Of a stretch of DNA of 64,000 nt, positions 60,503-64,000 are shown piece after piece. Under the pieces are notes generated by a model. That model was not told the origin of the DNA. It was given only the letters and a program-made list of their open reading frames with translations, and made no database searches. The stretch covers positions 1-64,000 of the forward strand of contig QGVD01000005.1 of NCBI GenBank assembly GCA_003242685.1, read 5' to 3'. Each line of letters opens with the position of its first letter. The first letter of the stretch is position 1. This DNA comes from Pseudomonadota bacterium. Its GTDB lineage: Bacteria; Pseudomonadota; Gammaproteobacteria; Steroidobacterales; Steroidobacteraceae. Both the position numbers and the translations under genes were made by a program.

Positions 60503-60529
60503 CCCTCCCGCCCATCGCTGCGAGCGCCT

Positions 60530-60553
60530 CGCTGGCCAGATGCCCGGCCAGCG
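60530..60553 (+). terminator. Hairpin after the PagL-like gene
   Basis: CGCTGGCC/GGCCAGCG, a perfect 8-bp stem with an 8-base loop, 27 bases after the stop; no T run. The rest of 60503-60676 has further G/C-rich inverted repeats, for example GCCCGCG/CGCGGGC, but no gene I can support. Confidence 0.45.
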
Positions 60554-60676
60554 GGCACGGACGGGCACGCGACCACGGCGCCGGGATCCCTCGAGAGGTT
60601 CCGACTGCCGTGGCCGCGCTTCATGAGGCGTCGGAGCCCGCGAAAGCTGCGCGGGCCCGCACCGCGCCTGACGCGG

Positions 60677-60997
60677 TTATCGGCCGGTGCCCGTGTCGCC
60701 CTCTGCCGTGCCGCTCGTGGTACCGGACGTGTCACCGGTCGTGCCCGGAGGCGCCGCCGTGTCCGGTTCGGTGGTGGTCGCGCCGGGATCGGTCATGGTT
60801 CCCGGCTCCTGGGTCGTTCCGGGCTCACCCCACGTCTCCGTCGTGCCGGTCGTGCCGCTCGTACCCGTCTGATCGTCCTGCATCGTGCCCTGGTCGGCCG
60901 TGTCGCCCGCGGCACCCGTGCTGCCGGACTCCTGCTGAGTGCAGGCGGAAGCGAGAGCGAAGGCGCCGAGGCACAACAACAACAAGCTGCGATTCAT
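60677..60997 (-). CDS. Thr/Gly-rich lipoprotein
   Basis: A 106-residue lipoprotein. The signal peptide ends in the lipobox LASAC; the mature part is a low-complexity chain of Thr, Gly, Pro, Asp and Glu (TGTSGTTGTTETWGEPGTT) with no folded domain. GAGGTG precedes the start. Similar secreted chains act as spacers or surface decoration; function is unknown. The 237 bases to the KASIII gene hold no gene that I recognise. Confidence 0.7.
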   Translation of the reverse strand: MNRSLLLLCLGAFALASACTQQESGSTGAAGDTADQGTMQDDQTGTSGTTGTTETWGEPGTTQEPGTMTDPGATTTEPDTAAPPGTTGDTSGTTSGTAEGDTGTGR

Positions 60998-61234
60998 GTG
61001 AAACACCTCTCTGGGTTGCAACCGAAACCTCTATGCCCAACGCAGCCGACGCTGAGCTCGGGTTGGAAACGCACCGGGAGACCGTGACGTTCCAAGTCGC
61101 CGTCCGGCGTCACCCGGCTGGAGCCGTGCAGCAGGCAGCGTTCCCGTCTGCCAGGCACACGCTCACGCCCGCCGACCGGGCCGGCTGCCGCTTCTGATAT
61201 GCTCACGCGCCTCCTCAGGCAGTCGGAGGCACGC

Positions 61235-62323
61235 GTGCGCTACGCGGCGATCACGGGCTGGGGCAAGTGCCTGCCCCCGGCCGCACTCACCAACCACGAC
61301 CTGGCGAGCTTCCTCGACACGAGCGACGAGTGGATCGTGAGCCGCACCGGCATACGCGAACGGCGCATCTCGCACGTGTCGCTCGGCGACATGGCCTGGG
61401 TGGCGGCCGAGCGCGCGCTCGCAGCAGCCGGGATCACCGGGGCGCAGATCGAGCTCGTCGTGTTCGGCACGTGCAGCCACGATGACCAGGTCCCGAACAT
61501 GGCCTCCGGCGTACAGGCGCGCATCGGCGCCGAGCGGGCCGCCGCGATGGACGTGAACACCGCCTGCACCAGCTTCCTGCACGGCCTCTCCACCGCCACT
61601 GCGCTCATCCGCACCGGCGCCGTGAACAGCGCGCTCGTCATCGGCGCGGAGCTGATCTCGCCGTTCATGGACTGGACCGACCGCAACGTCGCCGTTCTGT
61701 TCGGCGACGGCGCGGCAGCCGTCGTGCTGCAGGCGACCGAGCGCGAGGAAGGAGTGCTCGCGGAGAAGCTCGGCTGCTACGGTGAGGCGCGCGAGATCCT
61801 GCGCGTACATGGCATGGGCGGCGCGTACGCGAACCGCGGCCGCGTGTACGGCGACACGAGCTGGCAGTTCGAGGGACAGGAGATCTTCAAGCGCGCCGTA
61901 CACGGCATGAGCGACGCCAGCCGGTGCGCGCTCGAGAAGCTGGGCCTTACGTCCGAGCAGGTCGACCTGGTGATTCCGCACCAGGCGAACCTGCGGATCA
62001 TCGAGTCGGTCGCGAAGCACCTGCGCGTGCCGATGGAGCGCGTGTTCGTCAACGTGCACCGCTACGGCAACATGTCCTCGGCGACGGTGCCCGTCGCGCT
62101 GTGCGAGGCGATCGAAGAAGGCCGGGTACGGCCAGGCTCGCTGCTGCTGATGCCGGGCTTCGGCGGCGGGCTGAGCTACTGCGCGCACGTCGTGCGCTGG
62201 GGCGAGCGCGTCGCGCCGCTCGGCGAGTCGAAGGCCGATCTGCCGCCGTCGGATCGCAGCGCGCTGCAGATCGTCCGGGACGTCATGGCAGTGAAGGGCC
62301 GCGCGGCGGCCGCGGCGAGCTGA
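61235..62323 (+). CDS. 3-oxoacyl-ACP synthase III-family enzyme
   Basis: A 362-residue KASIII-type thiolase-fold enzyme. The catalytic triad is complete: Cys in DVNTACTSFLHGL, His in IPHQANLRII and Asn in VNVHRYGNMSSA. The GTG at 61235 sits six bases after GGAGG and gives the usual MRYAAITGWG start; an ATG at 61199 would add 12 residues. At 362 residues it is longer than FabH (about 317), with a C-terminal tail, and it stands outside any fatty-acid synthesis cluster, so a special acyl substrate is possible. Confidence 0.9.
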   Translation: MRYAAITGWGKCLPPAALTNHDLASFLDTSDEWIVSRTGIRERRISHVSLGDMAWVAAERALAAAGITGAQIELVVFGTCSHDDQVPNMASGVQARIGAERAAAMDVNTACTSFLHGLSTATALIRTGAVNSALVIGAELISPFMDWTDRNVAVLFGDGAAAVVLQATEREEGVLAEKLGCYGEAREILRVHGMGGAYANRGRVYGDTSWQFEGQEIFKRAVHGMSDASRCALEKLGLTSEQVDLVIPHQANLRIIESVAKHLRVPMERVFVNVHRYGNMSSATVPVALCEAIEEGRVRPGSLLLMPGFGGGLSYCAHVVRWGERVAPLGESKADLPPSDRSALQIVRDVMAVKGRAAAAAS

Positions 62324-62332
62324 GCGCTCCGC

Positions 62333-63127
62333 TCAGTCGGGCAGGCGGATCGTTCCTTCGAGGTACGTCACTGCCCGCCCGGCGAGGCGCACGGTCTCAC
62401 CTTCCAGCCGGCACGACAGCCTCCCACCGCGGCGCGAGAGCTGCCGCGCCTCGAGACTCGTGCGGCCGAGGCGCTTCGCCCAGTACGGCACGAGCGTCGC
62501 GTGCGAGGAGCCCGTGACCGGATCCTCCGGCACACCGAAGCTCGGGACGAAATACCGCGACACGAAGTCCACGTCGTCACCGGGCGCAGTGATGCACAGG
62601 CCATAGGGGTGCAGCGTCTCGAGCGCGTCGAAATCGGGACGGAACGCCTCGACGTCGCGCTGCGAACCGAGCACGAGAAAATACTTCTCGCGGGCAGCGA
62701 GCACCTCGCCGCCGGAAGGCGGCAGGTGAGCCGCGACGACGGGCGGGACGTCGCGGCAGGGGCGCGGAGGAAACGCCGGCACCCGCAGTCCGATGCCGTC
62801 TCCCCGCCGCTCGACCACGAGGACGCCGACCTGCGTCCTGAACGCAACGCGTGTCAGCGAAGGGTCGATGTGCCTGAAGAGCACGTGGCCCGAGGCCAGC
62901 GTCGCATGGCCGCAGAACGAGATCTCCCTGCGCGGCGTGAACCAGCGCATCTCGTATTCGCTGCCTGCCGGAACGAAGAACGCGGTCTCGGAAAGATTGT
63001 TCTCCGCCGCGATGTCCTGCATCAGATCCGCGGGCAGCCATTCGCGCAGCGGACAGACCGCCGCCGGATTCCCTCCGAACAGCCGCTCGGTGAAGGCATC
63101 GACTACGTAGAGGGGTAACGTGCGCAT
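62333..63127 (-). CDS. PhzF-family isomerase/epimerase
   Basis: A 264-residue PhzF-fold protein. The catalytic Glu is in NNLSETAFF; other signatures are LFGGNPAAVCPL, ISFCGHATLASGHVLF and DPVTGSSHATLVPY. PhzF acts in phenazine synthesis, but most relatives have unknown substrates, and no phenazine genes are here. It lies ten bases downstream of the MarR-GNAT gene on the same strand, so the two may be co-transcribed. Confidence 0.92.
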   Translation of the reverse strand: MRTLPLYVVDAFTERLFGGNPAAVCPLREWLPADLMQDIAAENNLSETAFFVPAGSEYEMRWFTPRREISFCGHATLASGHVLFRHIDPSLTRVAFRTQVGVLVVERRGDGIGLRVPAFPPRPCRDVPPVVAAHLPPSGGEVLAAREKYFLVLGSQRDVEAFRPDFDALETLHPYGLCITAPGDDVDFVSRYFVPSFGVPEDPVTGSSHATLVPYWAKRLGRTSLEARQLSRRGGRLSCRLEGETVRLAGRAVTYLEGTIRLPD

Positions 63128-63136
63128 TCGTCGGCC

Positions 63137-64000
63137 TCAGCTTGCAGTGGACGATGCGCTCGCATCCGCCGCATCGGCGACGGAAGCTGCGAGCTCCCCG
63201 CGATACTCCATGAGGAGATCCGCGCGCGAGTACTTGCTGTCCGGCGGCGACCCGAGCGGCACGAATCCCATCCTGCGATAGAGCGTCACGGCCGGCCGCA
63301 GCGTGCTGTTCGTTTCGAGGAACAGACGCCGGGCACCGAGGGAACGGCAGCGCTTGATCGCCGCGCGCAGCAGCGCCTCGCCGATCCCGAGCCCCTGCCA
63401 GCGCTCGTCGACTCCCATCTTCGCGAGCTCGTATTCGCAGTCGCCGTGATGGATGAGCGCGCACGTGCCGACCGTCTGTCCGGCGATGCGGGCCATGAGG
63501 ATGTGACCGCCCGCATCGAGGATCCGCTCGCGCGGCGCATCGAGCACCTCGCGATCCGGCGGCTCCACGCGGAAGAACTTCCGGATCCATCGCAGGTTCA
63601 GCTCGCGGAACGCTCCCGCGTCATCCGGCGTGAAGTCGTCGATGCGCAGCAGTCCCGGATCGCGCGCGAGCGCGCGGCGGATGAGGCGTCGCTCCAGGGA
63701 GTGACGCTCGAGCTGCTCTTCGACACGGCGCAGGGCGTCGAGCAGATCGCAGCCGGACTCGGCCAGCTCCTGCTCCACGATCTCCTTCAGGTCCGCGACG
63801 AGCGGCGCGGTGCGCTCGGCTTCGGCGCGTCCCGCGGCGCTGAGGCGCAGGAGAGAACGGCGGCGATCGCCGCCGTCGGTGAATCGCTCCACCCAGCCCC
63901 GTGCGGTCAGGATGCGTGCGGCCCGGAGCACGGTCGGATGCGCGAGCCCGAGCCGCTGCGCGCATTCGCCGATGGAAAGGGGTCCGTACGCCTCGAGCAG
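63137..64000 (-). CDS. MarR-GNAT fusion protein (5' end outside the window)
   Basis: Partial gene; at least 287 residues are visible and the frame runs open to the window edge. The N-terminal part is a MarR-type winged helix (ECAQRLGLAHPTVLRAARIL, then GDRRRSLLRLSAAGR) and a helical linker. The C-terminal part (about the last 160 residues) is a GNAT acetyltransferase with VDERWQGLGIGEALL and LYRRMGFVPLG. Fusions of this kind combine regulation and acetylation in one protein. Substrate unknown; downstream phzF-like gene is close. Confidence 0.88.
   Translation of the reverse strand: MLEAYGPLSIGECAQRLGLAHPTVLRAARILTARGWVERFTDGGDRRRSLLRLSAAGRAEAERTAPLVADLKEIVEQELAESGCDLLDALRRVEEQLERHSLERRLIRRALARDPGLLRIDDFTPDDAGAFRELNLRWIRKFFRVEPPDREVLDAPRERILDAGGHILMARIAGQTVGTCALIHHGDCEYELAKMGVDERWQGLGIGEALLRAAIKRCRSLGARRLFLETNSTLRPAVTLYRRMGFVPLGSPPDSKYSRADLLMEYRGELAASVADAADASASSTAS

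Overview
The window is GC-rich (roughly two thirds G+C by eye), densely coded and almost entirely chromosomal in character. TamA/TamB, UbiK, LptM, cytochromes c4 and c5, AlgZ/AlgR-type regulators, the polA-sRNA-engB order and an acyl-ornithine version of arginine synthesis all point to a gammaproteobacterium outside the enterics, near Xanthomonadales, Nevskiales or Steroidobacterales. That placement is inferred from gene content; no rRNA is present. I see no CRISPR array, insertion sequence or prophage. The only RNA genes are one tRNA-Arg(CCG) and a predicted small RNA. No gene-free stretch exceeds about 260 bases.

Layout. 1-3.5 kb is accessory-like: a broken histidine kinase end, a divergent FlhD-like/FlhC-like regulator pair, a divergent pair of paralogous exported cysteine proteins, and an unknown Cys-rich protein. 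3.6-11.7 kb holds nudC, a DUF4126 membrane protein, an NRDE protein and the tamA-tamB outer-membrane assembly pair. 11.7-20.1 kb is one arginine operon (argR, argG, a DUF1611 gene, argC, argD, a transcarbamylase of the N-acylornithine type, argB, argH), headed by two ARG-box-like palindromes. It contains neither argA nor argE, and the DUF1611 protein is a candidate for the missing N-acylglutamate synthase.

20.1-30.7 kb has a divergent tryptophan-dioxygenase-like gene and Lrp-type regulator sharing a long-range inverted repeat, then a thioesterase, lptM, polA and an outer-membrane barrel. Next come a predicted sigma-E-type promoter with a four-hairpin small RNA (in the place occupied by Spot 42 in enterics), engB, cytochrome c4, a lipoprotein DsbA, corA, the tRNA and cytochrome c5. 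30.7-43.4 kb is comM-ubiK, a sigma-54 promoter with amtB, a hydroxyacid dehydrogenase joined to an AlgZ/AlgR pair, a ferredoxin-reductase, dapF-DUF484-xerC and hslVU.

43.4-49.8 kb is a minus-strand run: a caa3-type cytochrome oxidase with subunits I and III fused, a small membrane protein, an endonuclease/phosphatase-fold protein, a YihY/BrkB protein and a short-chain dehydrogenase. 49.9-64 kb mixes stress and envelope functions: a beta-solenoid membrane protein, a phosphoribosyltransferase overlapping a GH15 glucanase-like gene, a membrane-anchored methyltransferase, two superoxide dismutases, two duplicated c-type cytochromes, nhaA, pyrophosphatase, a PagL-like barrel, a KASIII enzyme, a PhzF protein and a MarR-GNAT fusion cut by the window edge.
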